A stretch of 64,000 nt of DNA from M55B112 sp964539395 (GTDB taxonomy: Bacteria; Bacteroidota; Bacteroidia; Bacteroidales; GCA-2748055): the NCBI GenBank assembly GCA_964539395.1, contig CAZIIU010000004.1, forward strand, positions 1-64,000. The letters run 5' to 3'. Below, piece by piece: positions 56,225 through 64,000 of the stretch (within the stretch, counting starts at the first letter, position 1; each line of letters opens with the position of its first letter). A program made the translations under genes and the position numbers. Below the pieces are notes generated by a model. It worked only from the letters and a program-made list of their open reading frames with translations, had not been told where the DNA came from and did not search any database.

Positions 56225-57351
56225 TGGTTAAAAAACTGTTTCAAGGTTGAAATGATATGGTTCAGTTGTTCCTCGTCCATTTCGGTATGGATGGGCAGGC
56301 TGAGTACGTTTCTGCACAGTTCTTCTGCAACCGGAAAATCTCCTTCAGTGTACCCGAGTCCTGCATATGCTTTCTGAAGATGCAGCGGAACCGGGTAATA
56401 GATCATTGCCGGAACATCATGCCGCTTCAGGTGCTCCTTCAGTGTATTCCGGCGATCTCCAGGTACCTGCAGGGTGTATTGATGAAAAATATGTTCCGAT
56501 TCGGGATTTCGCTCAGGGATTTTCAGTCCGGAGATCACGGAAAAGGCTTCGTCATATGCTTTTGCAACCTCCTGCCGGGCCCTGTTGTAAGCATCGAGGG
56601 ATTTAAGTTTCACCCGTAAGATGGCAGCCTGTATGGTGTCCAGCCGGGAGTTGACACCGATATGGTCGTAATAGTATCTTTGTGTCATTCCGTGGTTAAG
56701 AATCGAACCAATTTTTGATGCCAGCTCCTGATCATTTGTAAACAGGGCACCCCCGTCGCCGTATGCACCCAGGCTCTTACTCGGGAAGAAGGAGGTGCAT
56801 CCGATATCGCCCAGGTTCCCTGTCTTTTTCAGTGATCCGTTCTTTAATCTGTAGGAGGCCCCCAGGGCCTGTGCATTGTCCTCTATCAGACTGAGATTGT
56901 TGGCATTGGCAATTTCGATGATTCGGTTCATGTTTGCAGCCTGGCCAAACAGGTGTACCGGAACAATTGCTTTGGTCTGTGCTGTAATGGCCCGTTCAAT
57001 CTGTGACGGATCAATATTGAATGTCCCGGGGTCAACATCTGCAAGTACCGGTTTCAGTTTGAGCAGGCTGATTACTTCGATGGTGGCGACGAAGGTAAAG
57101 GGGGAGGTGATTACCTCATCACCCGGCTGAAGACCGAGAGCCATCAGTGCTGCCTGCAGGGCGTCAGTACCATTTCCGCAGGCGATACAGAACCGTGCAC
57201 CAATATAATCTGCCATCTCACGTTGAAACTCCCGGACATCGGGACCTTTTATAAAGGCAGTTGAATGGATCACCTCCTGAATGGCACTGTTTATCTCCTC
57301 CTTATGTCGAAGATACTGCCTGTGAAGATCAACCATTTCTATTTTTTTCAT
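56221..57351 (-). CDS. wbpE: WbpE-like DegT/DnrJ/EryC1 aminotransferase
   Basis: PLP enzyme that converts the 3-keto sugar into UDP-2-acetamido-3-amino-glucuronic acid with glutamate as donor. From the ATG at 57351 it has 376 residues. The PLP-binding Lys is in TSFFPSKSLGAYGDGGA. Also visible are CGNGTDALQAALMALG, DEVITSPFTFVAT and ALGASYRLKNG. It is the first gene of the operon, followed with overlaps by wbpD and wbpB. Confidence 0.9.
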   Translation of the reverse strand: MKKIEMVDLHRQYLRHKEEINSAIQEVIHSTAFIKGPDVREFQREMADYIGARFCIACGNGTDALQAALMALGLQPGDEVITSPFTFVATIEVISLLKLKPVLADVDPGTFNIDPSQIERAITAQTKAIVPVHLFGQAANMNRIIEIANANNLSLIEDNAQALGASYRLKNGSLKKTGNLGDIGCTSFFPSKSLGAYGDGGALFTNDQELASKIGSILNHGMTQRYYYDHIGVNSRLDTIQAAILRVKLKSLDAYNRARQEVAKAYDEAFSVISGLKIPERNPESEHIFHQYTLQVPGDRRNTLKEHLKRHDVPAMIYYPVPLHLQKAYAGLGYTEGDFPVAEELCRNVLSLPIHTEMDEEQLNHIISTLKQFFNQ

Positions 57352-57407
57352 AGTGCAACTGTTATTCAACAACACGAAGTTAATAATAAGAGATTGATTG
57401 ATCCGGA

Positions 57408-57415
57408 CAAAGATA
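57408..57415 (-). promoter_or_regulatory. Candidate -7 element for the nucleotide-sugar operon
   Basis: Minus-strand TATCTTTG matches TAnnTTTG, about 56 bases before the wbpE-like ATG. A -33 TTG is not visible. Confidence 0.35.
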
Positions 57416-57482
57416 AATTATTACGTTGATAACTATGTTCAGAAGTCGAATTATATATTTTCTTACATAACCTCAATTATAT

Positions 57483-57490
57483 TAATTTTG
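57483..57490 (+). promoter_or_regulatory. Candidate -7 element for the HU-SPOR gene
   Basis: TAATTTTG matches TAnnTTTG, 49 bases before the ATG at 57540, in an AT-rich region divergent from wbpE. No -33 TTG was found. Confidence 0.35.
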
Positions 57491-57539
57491 TTTAACATAT
57501 TGCATGAAACGGTCATTTAATCAAAAAAAATCAATCTGA

Positions 57540-58604
57540 ATGGCATACTTGGGCACCTATATACGTCAGCTTCTCTCCAACCGGGAACAGGTTGTTTTAC
57601 CAGGGTTTGGAAGTCTGATCGTCACTAAGGGTGAGGGGGGGGTACAAGATAGCGGACTCGTTGAGCCCCCGGTTCCGGTTTTACGGTTCGATCCCGCACA
57701 TCCGAAAGGTGATGGCAAACTGGCCGGTGTATATGCCGCCGGGGAGAATATCGATACTGAAGAGGCCAGGCAACAGGTACTTGAGCTTGTGGATGCCATT
57801 AAGTTCAGGCTTGACAAGGGAGAGAAGTATAAGCTTGCGGAAGTTGGGGTTTTCTCCAGGGATGATGACAACAGGATTCATTTTACCAAAGATCCCGGTT
57901 GGATGATCGATCCGGACGCTTTTGGTCTGGACACGTTGGAAATACTTGAATTGGAGAGTGATGTATCCGATGAAACCGGTAATACGGAAGATAATGACAG
58001 GGGGGTTAGAATGGAGGTTTTCACTGAGGGTAAGGAAGCAGCTGCATCAGGTTCTGCAGGAAGAGATGCCATGAAGGGAAACCGCGGCTCAGCAGGACAA
58101 TACCGGAGAAAACCAGTGAATAAATGGAAGATCATTTGGATCGTTGTCGGATCGCTGATTGCTGTGCTGGTATTAATTCTCCTGATTCCTACCCGGAATG
58201 GCGTTGAGTTCGGCAGGGAGGGAATTGTAATCAGGGATACAGAGGAGGCGGGAGGTGATGGGCGTAATGCACCAGAGGCTGGGAATATTTCGGAGGGCGG
58301 AGAGAATCAATTCCAGGGGGCTGGTCCGGCAGAGGTAAAAGAGCCGGCTGCGGATCAACCCGGCGATCAGCCTCAGGAGAACAGGTATTTTATCATTGCT
58401 GGAAGCTTTCAGAATTTACAGAATGCCACTGAACTGATGAACGAACTCAGTGCAATGGGATTTCATGCGGAGATCATTTTCACGGAAAACCGGTTGTATC
58501 GTGTTTCTGTAAAATCTTTTTCTGAACGCGACCAGGCGATCAGGGAACTGCCCAAAATCAGGACTGAATCGGGAATGGATGGAGCCTGGGTGATGACCAG
58601 GTAA
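57540..58604 (+). CDS. HU-CCDC81 and SPOR domain membrane protein
   Basis: A 354-residue protein of Bacteroidota. An N-terminal HU-like (CCDC81) domain (about 1-135: YIRQLLSNREQVVLPGFGSLIV, then KLAEVGVFSRDDDNRIHFTKD) is cytoplasmic. A single helix (about 197-216, IIWIVVGSLIAVLVLILLIP) is followed by a Gly/Glu-rich linker. The C-terminal SPOR domain (about 280-354, RYFIIAGSFQNLQNATELMNEL) would bind denuded peptidoglycan at the septum. HU domains bind DNA or nucleoid partners, so the protein could link nucleoid and cell wall. The function is unproved. Confidence 0.85.
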   Translation: MAYLGTYIRQLLSNREQVVLPGFGSLIVTKGEGGVQDSGLVEPPVPVLRFDPAHPKGDGKLAGVYAAGENIDTEEARQQVLELVDAIKFRLDKGEKYKLAEVGVFSRDDDNRIHFTKDPGWMIDPDAFGLDTLEILELESDVSDETGNTEDNDRGVRMEVFTEGKEAAASGSAGRDAMKGNRGSAGQYRRKPVNKWKIIWIVVGSLIAVLVLILLIPTRNGVEFGREGIVIRDTEEAGGDGRNAPEAGNISEGGENQFQGAGPAEVKEPAADQPGDQPQENRYFIIAGSFQNLQNATELMNELSAMGFHAEIIFTENRLYRVSVKSFSERDQAIRELPKIRTESGMDGAWVMTR

Positions 58605-58607
58605 GGG

Positions 58608-60638
58608 TTAATTCACTTCGGCGCCGTTATGAGCCTGTATTCCGGGCTCGATAAAGAGCAACCGACCGTCGTTGTTTTCGGAAAGCAGGATCATTCCCTG
58701 TGATTCAATTCCTTTAATATTTCTTGGGGCAAGGTTGGCCAGTACGCATACTTTCTTCCCTGGTAAATCCTCGGGTTTGTAGTGTTCAGCTATCCCCGAT
58801 ACGATTGTGCGTATATCGATCCCGGTGTCGACCACCATTTTTATCAGTTTTTTGGTTTTGGGCACCTTTTCAGCTTCCAGGATAGTGGCTGTGCGGATAT
58901 CGATCTTTGTGAAATCCTCAAATGTGATCTCCGGTTTTCGCGGGGATACATAAAAATCTTTCTGACCGGCCTCTCTGGTCTTTTGTAATTTTTCAAGTTG
59001 CATGCTGATTACTTCATCATCGATCTTTTCAAACAGCAGTTCAGCACTGTTGATCCTGTGTCCCGGTTTCAGCAGCTCTTCCTGGTACAGCAGTTCCCAA
59101 TCAGTATGCTTAAACGCTGTGAAGCCTCTCAGCTTTTCCATGGTAAATGGCAGGAATGGTTCCAGCAACAGAGACAGCGCAGCGGTGATCTGTAGCGAGA
59201 TATACATAATCGTTTGTACACGTTCCGGATCGTTCTTAACTACTTTCCATGGCTCGGTATCGGCCAGGTACTTGTTGCCAAGACGGGCCAGATCCATTGC
59301 CAGTTTAACGGCCTCCCTGAACCTGAAGCTTTCGAGGCTTCTTTCAACAGAGGTGGTAATGTTCTGAATTTCGGTCAGCACCTCTTTGTCGCTTCCCGAC
59401 ATTTCCTGTGGAACCGGTACCTCGCCACCATAGTATTTATCGGTTAGCACAAGTGTTCTGTTAACAAAGTTACCCAAAACGGCCACCAGTTCATTGTTAT
59501 TCCTGTTCTGAAAATCCTTCCAGGTAAAATCATTGTCCTTGTTTTCAGGTGCATTTGCGCAGAGCACATACCTCAGTACATCCTGCTTTCCGGGAAAATC
59601 TTCCAGGTACTCGTGCAGCCAGACTGCCCAGTTCCTGGAAGTAGATATTTTATCATTCTCCAGGTTCAGGAATTCGTTGGCAGGGACATTATCCGGAAGG
59701 ATATAGGTTCCCTCCGCCTTGAGCATCACCGGAAAGATGATGCAATGGAAAACGATGTTGTCTTTGCCGATGAAATGGATCATGCGGCAATCCTCATCTT
59801 TCCAGTACTTTTCCCATTCGGGGGTAAGCTCCTTCGTAGCCGAGATGTAACCGATCGGGGCATCGAACCAGACATAGAGTACCTTTCCTTCGGCACCCTC
59901 TACAGGCACCGGCACTCCCCAGTCGAGGTCACGGCTCACCGCCCTCGGTTGCAGGCCCTGGTCGATCCATGATTTACACTGTCCGTATACATTGGGTTTC
60001 CACTCCTTGTGCCCCTCCAGGATCCACTCTTTCAGCCAGGGCTCATACCTGTTAAGCGGCAGATACCAGTGTGTGGTCTCCTTTAGGATGGGTTTGCTTC
60101 CGCTGAGCCTGGAGGTGGGGTCGATCAGATCGGCCGGGCTGAGTGATGTGCCGCACTGTTCACACTGATCGCCGTAGGCAGCGGGATTACTGCAATGCGG
60201 ACATGTACCCGTAATGTAACGGTCGGCCAGGAAGGTACTGGCCTCAACATCGAAGAATTGCTCAGATTTTTTTTCAAACAGTTTACCCTCTTCAAGTAGT
60301 TTTCTGAAAATCCCGGAGGCGGTTTCGTAATGCACTTTGTTGGAGGTACGGGAGTAGATATCGAATGATATGCCGAAGTCTTCAAAAGCCTTCTTGTTGA
60401 TTGCATGATACCTGTCAACAATGTCCTGGGGGCTCACTTCTTCGCTTCGGGCCTTCAGGGTAATGGGCACGCCATGTTCGTCGGAACCACAGACATGGAT
60501 AGCATCCTCCCCGCGCATCCTCAGGTAACGGGTATAGATATCGGACGGAACATACACACCGGCAAGGTGTCCCAGGTGGAGAGGTCCGTTGGCATAGGGA
60601 AGGGCAGAGGTAATCAGGTATCTTTTGTACTTTCTCAT
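58608..60638 (-). CDS. metG: Methionine--tRNA ligase
   Basis: Class Ia synthetase that charges initiator and elongator tRNA-Met. The 676 residues include the catalytic domain with the HIGH-type PYANGPLHLGHLAG, a zinc knuckle (CPHCSNPAAYGDQCEQCG) and the KMSKS loop as KISTSRNWAVW. The anticodon-binding alpha-bundle follows, then a C-terminal Trbp111-like OB-fold tRNA-binding domain (about 575-676, EFTKIDIRTATILEAEKVPKT...). It is divergent from ldcA. Confidence 0.96.
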   Translation of the reverse strand: MRKYKRYLITSALPYANGPLHLGHLAGVYVPSDIYTRYLRMRGEDAIHVCGSDEHGVPITLKARSEEVSPQDIVDRYHAINKKAFEDFGISFDIYSRTSNKVHYETASGIFRKLLEEGKLFEKKSEQFFDVEASTFLADRYITGTCPHCSNPAAYGDQCEQCGTSLSPADLIDPTSRLSGSKPILKETTHWYLPLNRYEPWLKEWILEGHKEWKPNVYGQCKSWIDQGLQPRAVSRDLDWGVPVPVEGAEGKVLYVWFDAPIGYISATKELTPEWEKYWKDEDCRMIHFIGKDNIVFHCIIFPVMLKAEGTYILPDNVPANEFLNLENDKISTSRNWAVWLHEYLEDFPGKQDVLRYVLCANAPENKDNDFTWKDFQNRNNNELVAVLGNFVNRTLVLTDKYYGGEVPVPQEMSGSDKEVLTEIQNITTSVERSLESFRFREAVKLAMDLARLGNKYLADTEPWKVVKNDPERVQTIMYISLQITAALSLLLEPFLPFTMEKLRGFTAFKHTDWELLYQEELLKPGHRINSAELLFEKIDDEVISMQLEKLQKTREAGQKDFYVSPRKPEITFEDFTKIDIRTATILEAEKVPKTKKLIKMVVDTGIDIRTIVSGIAEHYKPEDLPGKKVCVLANLAPRNIKGIESQGMILLSENNDGRLLFIEPGIQAHNGAEVN

Positions 60639-60664
60639 GCTTGCAATGGTAACATAAATATGGG

Positions 60665-60672
60665 CAAAGATA
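60665..60672 (-). promoter_or_regulatory. Candidate -7 element for metG
   Basis: Minus-strand TATCTTTG matches TAnnTTTG and ends 26 bases before the metG ATG. No -33 TTG at standard distance. Confidence 0.35.
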
Positions 60673-60694
60673 AAAAATTAATATCTTCGCTGCC

Positions 60695-61603
60695 ATGGGA
60701 TCTGTCATTTCACCTACACTGCTTAAAAAAGGAGATACCATAGGGGTGATTGCACCTGCACGCAGGTTAGCAATGGATGAACTTAACCCTTTTATTCGCC
60801 TGATGGAGGATGCGGGATTCAGGGTGGTCCTGGGAAGAAACCTGGCGGGCAGCGAAGGACAGTATTCCGGATCGGTTGAGGCGCGACTTGCCGATTTGCA
60901 TCAATTGTTCACTGACCCCACTGTGAAGGCAGTGTTCGCTGCAAGAGGCGGATACGGAGCAGCGCAGTTGCTGCCGGGTATGGACTGGGAGGTGATCCGC
61001 TACAATCCGAAATGGTTCATTGGATTCAGCGATATAACAGCACTACATGCGGCGTTTGGAAAATTCATGGAGACTGTTCACGGGGTGATGCCTTATTCAC
61101 TGGTGATGGAGGAGCCGCAGGATGGATCTTCATTTAAGCATCTGCTTGAAGTTCTTAGCGGAATGAAAATGAAATATTCCGTTGAAGATAAGTTGATGAA
61201 TACCGAAGGAGTTGCTGAAGGCGCCATTGCAGGAGGGAACCTGTCTGTGCTCTGTTCGCTTGCAGGGTCTCCTTATGAGCCCGATTATGACGGAAAGATT
61301 CTTTTCCTGGAAGATGTGGATGAATATTTGTATCATATTGACCGAATGATCCTCAATTTTGAATTGCGCAATATTTTTCGCAGGATCGCGGGATTGCTGG
61401 TCGGGAGCTTTTCAGGTATGCATGATAATGTTCTGCCGTTTGGAAAAGATGCGCTCGAGATTATCGCCGAACGTGCCTACAAATACAATGTCCCGGCCCT
61501 TTTCGGATTTCCTGCAGGACATGAAAAATTCAACTACCCACTGATATTTGGAAGAGTGGCCACATTAACTGTCAGGAAGGGAGACAATTCCCTGAGCATG
61601 TAG
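60695..61603 (+). CDS. LD-carboxypeptidase (MEROPS S66 family)
   Basis: Cytoplasmic peptidase that removes the terminal D-Ala from murein tetrapeptides during wall recycling. The 302 residues match LdcA. The start IGVIAPA and the AARGGYGAAQLLP loop are followed by the nucleophile Ser in FIGFSDITALH. The catalytic Glu is in FLEDVDEYLYHIDRM and the His in GFPAGHEKFNYPL. The stop is directly followed by the GTG upstream of the YraN ATG. Confidence 0.92.
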   Translation: MGSVISPTLLKKGDTIGVIAPARRLAMDELNPFIRLMEDAGFRVVLGRNLAGSEGQYSGSVEARLADLHQLFTDPTVKAVFAARGGYGAAQLLPGMDWEVIRYNPKWFIGFSDITALHAAFGKFMETVHGVMPYSLVMEEPQDGSSFKHLLEVLSGMKMKYSVEDKLMNTEGVAEGAIAGGNLSVLCSLAGSPYEPDYDGKILFLEDVDEYLYHIDRMILNFELRNIFRRIAGLLVGSFSGMHDNVLPFGKDALEIIAERAYKYNVPALFGFPAGHEKFNYPLIFGRVATLTVRKGDNSLSM

Positions 61604-61621
61604 GTGCTAAATCTGTCAGGT

Positions 61622-61993
61622 ATGGCTGAATCGCATGATTTTGGTGAAAGGGCCGAAGCGTTTGCGGCCGAATTTCTTGTTTCCAGGGGATATTGCATTC
61701 TGCACAGGAACTGGACCTATGGGCATAAGGAGCTTGATATTATCTGTACAGACGGTAAGTTGCTGGTTTTTGTTGAGGTGAAGGCCCGGAAGCAGCAGCA
61801 CTTTCCCCATCCGGAGGACCTTGTTTCGCCTGCAAAGGAGCGCTTTATCATTGAAGCAGCGGAACATTACCTGTTTCAGTATGCTGTTCGGATGCCGGTG
61901 AGGTTTGATCTGCTTTCGGTAATTATGCGGGGTTCCGTATTTGATATTGAGCACCTGGAGGATGCCATTATCCCGGGGGTGGAACGGTTTTAG
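61622..61993 (+). CDS. YraN family (UPF0102) endonuclease-like protein
   Basis: A 123-residue protein from the ATG at 61622; a GTG at 61604 directly after the ldcA stop would add six residues. The PD-(D/E)xK nuclease pattern is visible: GERAEAFAAEFLVSRGY, then ELDIICTDGKLLVFVEVKAR with Asp, Glu and Lys of the active site. Members are linked to Holliday-junction or DNA repair functions but remain poorly defined. It is co-transcribed with ldcA. Confidence 0.88.
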   Translation: MAESHDFGERAEAFAAEFLVSRGYCILHRNWTYGHKELDIICTDGKLLVFVEVKARKQQHFPHPEDLVSPAKERFIIEAAEHYLFQYAVRMPVRFDLLSVIMRGSVFDIEHLEDAIIPGVERF

Positions 61994-62144
61994 ATTTTTT
62001 ATATATTTGATTCGGAATACCTGTTTAATGTGAGAAGGAATTATGATCAAGGATCCGGACTCCTCCGGCTTCCGAATAGGTTAAGTTTTTTATGTACACG
62101 GGGTATAAGTGACGGATTGACTATTATGCAGCTATAAACTACCC

Positions 62145-62912
62145 ATGATAAAAAAACTCAGGCTCTTATTTGTCGATGATGAAAGTTCAGCAAGGGATCT
62201 TTTAAGGGCTTTGCTAAGCGATGTTTCATTGGCTGAGATTGTTGGGGAAGCGGGGACGGTGGACCAGGCATTTGATGAGGTTATCAGAAAAAAGCCGGAT
62301 GTGCTCCTTCTGGACATCCAGTTGCATGGAGAAAGCGGATTTGACCTGGTTGAAAAGCTGAACCAACATAATATCAGTGTGAGTATAGTTTTCGTTTCAG
62401 CTTATGAAAACTATGCCATCCGGGCGATCCGGTCTTCAGCCTGCGATTACCTGCTGAAACCTGTAAAAAAGGAGGAGCTTGTTGGCTCCCTGGAAAAAAT
62501 TTCAAATGAACCGGTAACCGGCGAAATTGGGGAACGATTCTCACAGGTCATCTCTCAGCTGACATATCGAAAGAAGATAAAATTCAGGTACCGCAACGGG
62601 TTTATTATGATCCATCCCGATGAGATCCTCTTCTGCAGGGCAGATTCCAATTATGCCATTCTTGAGCTTGACAGAGGCAAAAGTGTAATTGTATCCATGA
62701 ACCTGGGAAGTGTGGAAAAGATGCTTCCTTCATTCTGTTTTGCCCGGATCAGCAGGTCTTTGATCATTAACCTGCATCATCTGAAGGAGCTTGACCGTAA
62801 AACCATGACCTGTAAAGTGGCCAATGAGACCACACATACACTTTCTGTTTCAAAGAAATACCTTCGTGGATTAGAGGTTGGATGCGACAAACATTTTCAC
62901 CTTCACAATTAA
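62145..62912 (+). CDS. LytTR-family response regulator
   Basis: Two-domain transcription regulator of 255 residues. The receiver domain has the acid pair D11-D12, the phosphorylation site D57 (VLLLDIQL), Ser in FVSAY and Lys in YLLKPVKK. The C-terminal LytTR DNA-binding domain (about 145-250) starts RKKIKFRYRNGFIMIHPDEILFC and contains FARISRSLIINLHHLKEL. No sensor kinase is adjacent. The gene has a 151-base leader after yraN. Its stop overlaps the convergent stop of the LuxE-like gene (TTAA). Confidence 0.9.
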   Translation: MIKKLRLLFVDDESSARDLLRALLSDVSLAEIVGEAGTVDQAFDEVIRKKPDVLLLDIQLHGESGFDLVEKLNQHNISVSIVFVSAYENYAIRAIRSSACDYLLKPVKKEELVGSLEKISNEPVTGEIGERFSQVISQLTYRKKIKFRYRNGFIMIHPDEILFCRADSNYAILELDRGKSVIVSMNLGSVEKMLPSFCFARISRSLIINLHHLKELDRKTMTCKVANETTHTLSVSKKYLRGLEVGCDKHFHLHN

Positions 62913-63895
62913 ACAACCATCAGGTTGCATCCCCTCACATCGGAGTGATCTGACCTGCCGGTAATCTCAAAGGAGCCGTTCTCCATAACCTTACCCGTAT
63001 CTTCTGTGGCAATAAAACTGCAGGAGTAGAGATTAGCCAGATCGATGATATTGATTCCTCCCGATCTGCCTGGTGGAATTGCTGTAAACGGGTCGTATAG
63101 GTCCCTCGTAAGCACTTTCATCCACGGAGGAGCATGGAATACTCCCGAACCGGCGGAATAGGCCTGTGAAAGCAGCTCAGTCATTCCGTATTCAGAATGA
63201 ATTGCATTAATATTGAAAGCATCTTGCAGGATCCTGTGAAGCTCTTCCCGTATCATCTCTTTTTTTCGGCCCTTCATTCCCCCGGTTTCCATAACTGTTA
63301 TGTTTTCAGTGAGGCTTACCGGGTGCCGGGCTGCCAGGTCAAGCAGTGCAAAACTCACACCCAGAAGCAGGGTCGGGCAGCCATCGGTAACCCGCTGTTC
63401 GAGCTTGTCAGCCAGTTCGGAATAGTTGCTAAGCCAGAAGCCGCTGTCGGGATGCCGGCTCAGGTTTACAAGGTGGTTCATCATATATACAAGGGAGGAG
63501 TCTTCCCTTTCAAGGTAGGAGGGAAGCAGTGCAAAGATGCAGAGATCCTTTGGATGACCGTAAAACCGGGTAAAAGTTTTCAACAGGCTTTGCCGGTAGA
63601 GCTCTGCGGAGGCCACATAATGAACAGAGTGTTTCTGACCGGTAGTTCCGCTGCTGCGGAAAAGCAGCTCTGGTGACCTGTTACCAGTGATGATCCTTTC
63701 AGTTCTGAAGAGTCCGATGGGCAGGTAAGGTATTTCCTCAACCGCGCTGATTGTTTCGGGCCGTATGCCCAGCAATGAGAGGTATTTGCCGTATACCTTG
63801 TTTTCGGCAGCCTGCAGGTGAAAAACATCAAGTGCCAGGGAGTTGAACTCCCCGGCACTTTCAATATTCAGTATACTGTTTTCGAGATGTTGCAT
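62909..63895 (-). CDS. LuxE/PaaK-like acyl-protein synthetase domain protein
   Basis: An adenylate-forming enzyme of 328 residues, shorter than PaaK (about 430) and close to LuxE (about 370). The P-loop-like motif is LLFRSSGTTGQ, with IHSEYGMTELLSQAY (the Y-G-x-T-E motif) and TVMETGGMKGRKKE. LuxE activates fatty acids as acyl-AMP and holds them on Cys; which acyl group is used here cannot be read. There is no luxC or acyl-carrier gene next to it. The pgk 3' end lies 44 bases upstream on the same strand, so it may be co-transcribed with pgk. Confidence 0.75.
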   Translation of the reverse strand: MQHLENSILNIESAGEFNSLALDVFHLQAAENKVYGKYLSLLGIRPETISAVEEIPYLPIGLFRTERIITGNRSPELLFRSSGTTGQKHSVHYVASAELYRQSLLKTFTRFYGHPKDLCIFALLPSYLEREDSSLVYMMNHLVNLSRHPDSGFWLSNYSELADKLEQRVTDGCPTLLLGVSFALLDLAARHPVSLTENITVMETGGMKGRKKEMIREELHRILQDAFNINAIHSEYGMTELLSQAYSAGSGVFHAPPWMKVLTRDLYDPFTAIPPGRSGGINIIDLANLYSCSFIATEDTGKVMENGSFEITGRSDHSDVRGCNLMVV

Positions 63896-63939
63896 CTCTC
63901 TGTTTTTCCTGCTGAGGGGTTCTATCAGGCAGACAGTCG

Positions 63940-64000
63940 TTACCCCTTGATCGCTTTTACACCGGGAAGCACCTTGCCTTCGATATATTCCAGCATGGCA
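63940..64000 (-). CDS. pgk: Phosphoglycerate kinase, C-terminal fragment cut by the window edge
   Basis: The minus strand enters the window with AMLEYIEGKVLPGVKAIKG followed by TAA at 63942-63940. This matches the conserved end of phosphoglycerate kinase, where a G-G-G-A-S/M-L-E-x-x-E-G-K-x-L-P-G-V pattern closes the protein. Only 19 codons are visible, so the call rests on this motif alone. The gene would supply 3-phosphoglycerate and ATP in glycolysis. Confidence 0.75.
   Translation of the reverse strand, partial: AMLEYIEGKVLPGVKAIKG

Noticed and set aside
62040..62100. Hairpin CCGGA-CTCC-TCCGG after yraN as terminator
   Set aside because: The 5-bp stem is followed by a T-run only about 20 bases later; not a convincing intrinsic terminator.
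1..64000. tRNA, rRNA, insertion sequence, prophage, integrase or restriction-modification genes
   Set aside because: Intergenic stretches were examined for cloverleaf-type arms, and coding sequences for transposase, integrase or methylase motifs; none was recognised. Covariance-model and profile searches would be needed to exclude small RNAs.

Overview
The window reads as chromosomal DNA from a Bacteroidota bacterium, probably a Bacteroidales or Marinilabiliales-like lineage. Evidence: a complete type IX secretion core (PorP/SprF, GldK, GldL, GldM, GldN) on one strand, a 1646-residue SprB-type adhesin with a type B T9SS sorting domain, a GldA-type ATPase, Bacteroidota-restricted envelope families (DUF4270, DUF4296, DUF5723, HU-SPOR) and promoter candidates of the phylum's TTG/TAnnTTTG type. 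No tRNA or rRNA gene, insertion sequence, prophage or CRISPR array was seen. One 100-base N run (28256-28355) marks an assembly gap.

Layout. 0.3-2.1 kb: GldA-like ATPase and a tandem Usp protein. 2.4-5.8 kb: asnS, rpoN and a PAP2-like membrane protein. 5.9-12.1 kb: an adhesin / PorP-SprF / DUF4296 lipoprotein cassette. 12.3-16.8 kb: FtsX/LolE-like permease, methyltransferase, rbfA, trpS, ung. 16.8-25.3 kb: TonB receptor, and divergent from it a three-gene envelope cassette (inner-membrane DUF3352/propeller protein, lipoprotein, DUF5723 outer-membrane protein). 25.4-28.1 kb: MlaF/MlaE transporter and a mannose-1-phosphate guanylyltransferase. 28.4-38.0 kb: topA, an arginase-fold probable pseudoenzyme, then porP-gldK-gldL-gldM-gldN. 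38.1-46.9 kb: PBP1A, a double-NBD peptide-type ABC ATPase, a small unknown protein, radA, a heptose-1-P adenylyltransferase, a flippase-like protein, panD, panC. 47.1-51.1 kb: an N-domain-only GT5 protein, a DUF4270 lipoprotein, glmS. 51.2-57.4 kb: a nucleotide-sugar operon (wbpE, wbpD, wbpB, UDP-HexNAc dehydrogenase, galE, rfbB). 57.5-64.0 kb: HU-SPOR protein, metG, ldcA, yraN, a LytTR regulator, a LuxE-like adenylating protein and the last 19 codons of pgk.

How the parts fit. The main theme is surface export. The T9SS core and PorP/SprF proteins would move cargo such as the giant adhesin. The Wbp-type enzymes would make a diacetamido-glucuronic acid nucleotide sugar, the class of sugar that links T9SS cargo to anionic LPS in Porphyromonas gingivalis. 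GlmS feeds UDP-GlcNAc into that route, and ManC, RfbB, GalE and the heptose adenylyltransferase supply other surface-sugar precursors.

The least explained items are: the three-gene envelope cassette at 19.4-25.3 kb; the arginase-fold protein beside the T9SS operon; a 20-bp minisatellite grown from the last codons of gldN, at the assembly gap; an old 71-bp tandem duplication of the 3' end of the heptose adenylyltransferase gene; and the half-length GT5 protein.
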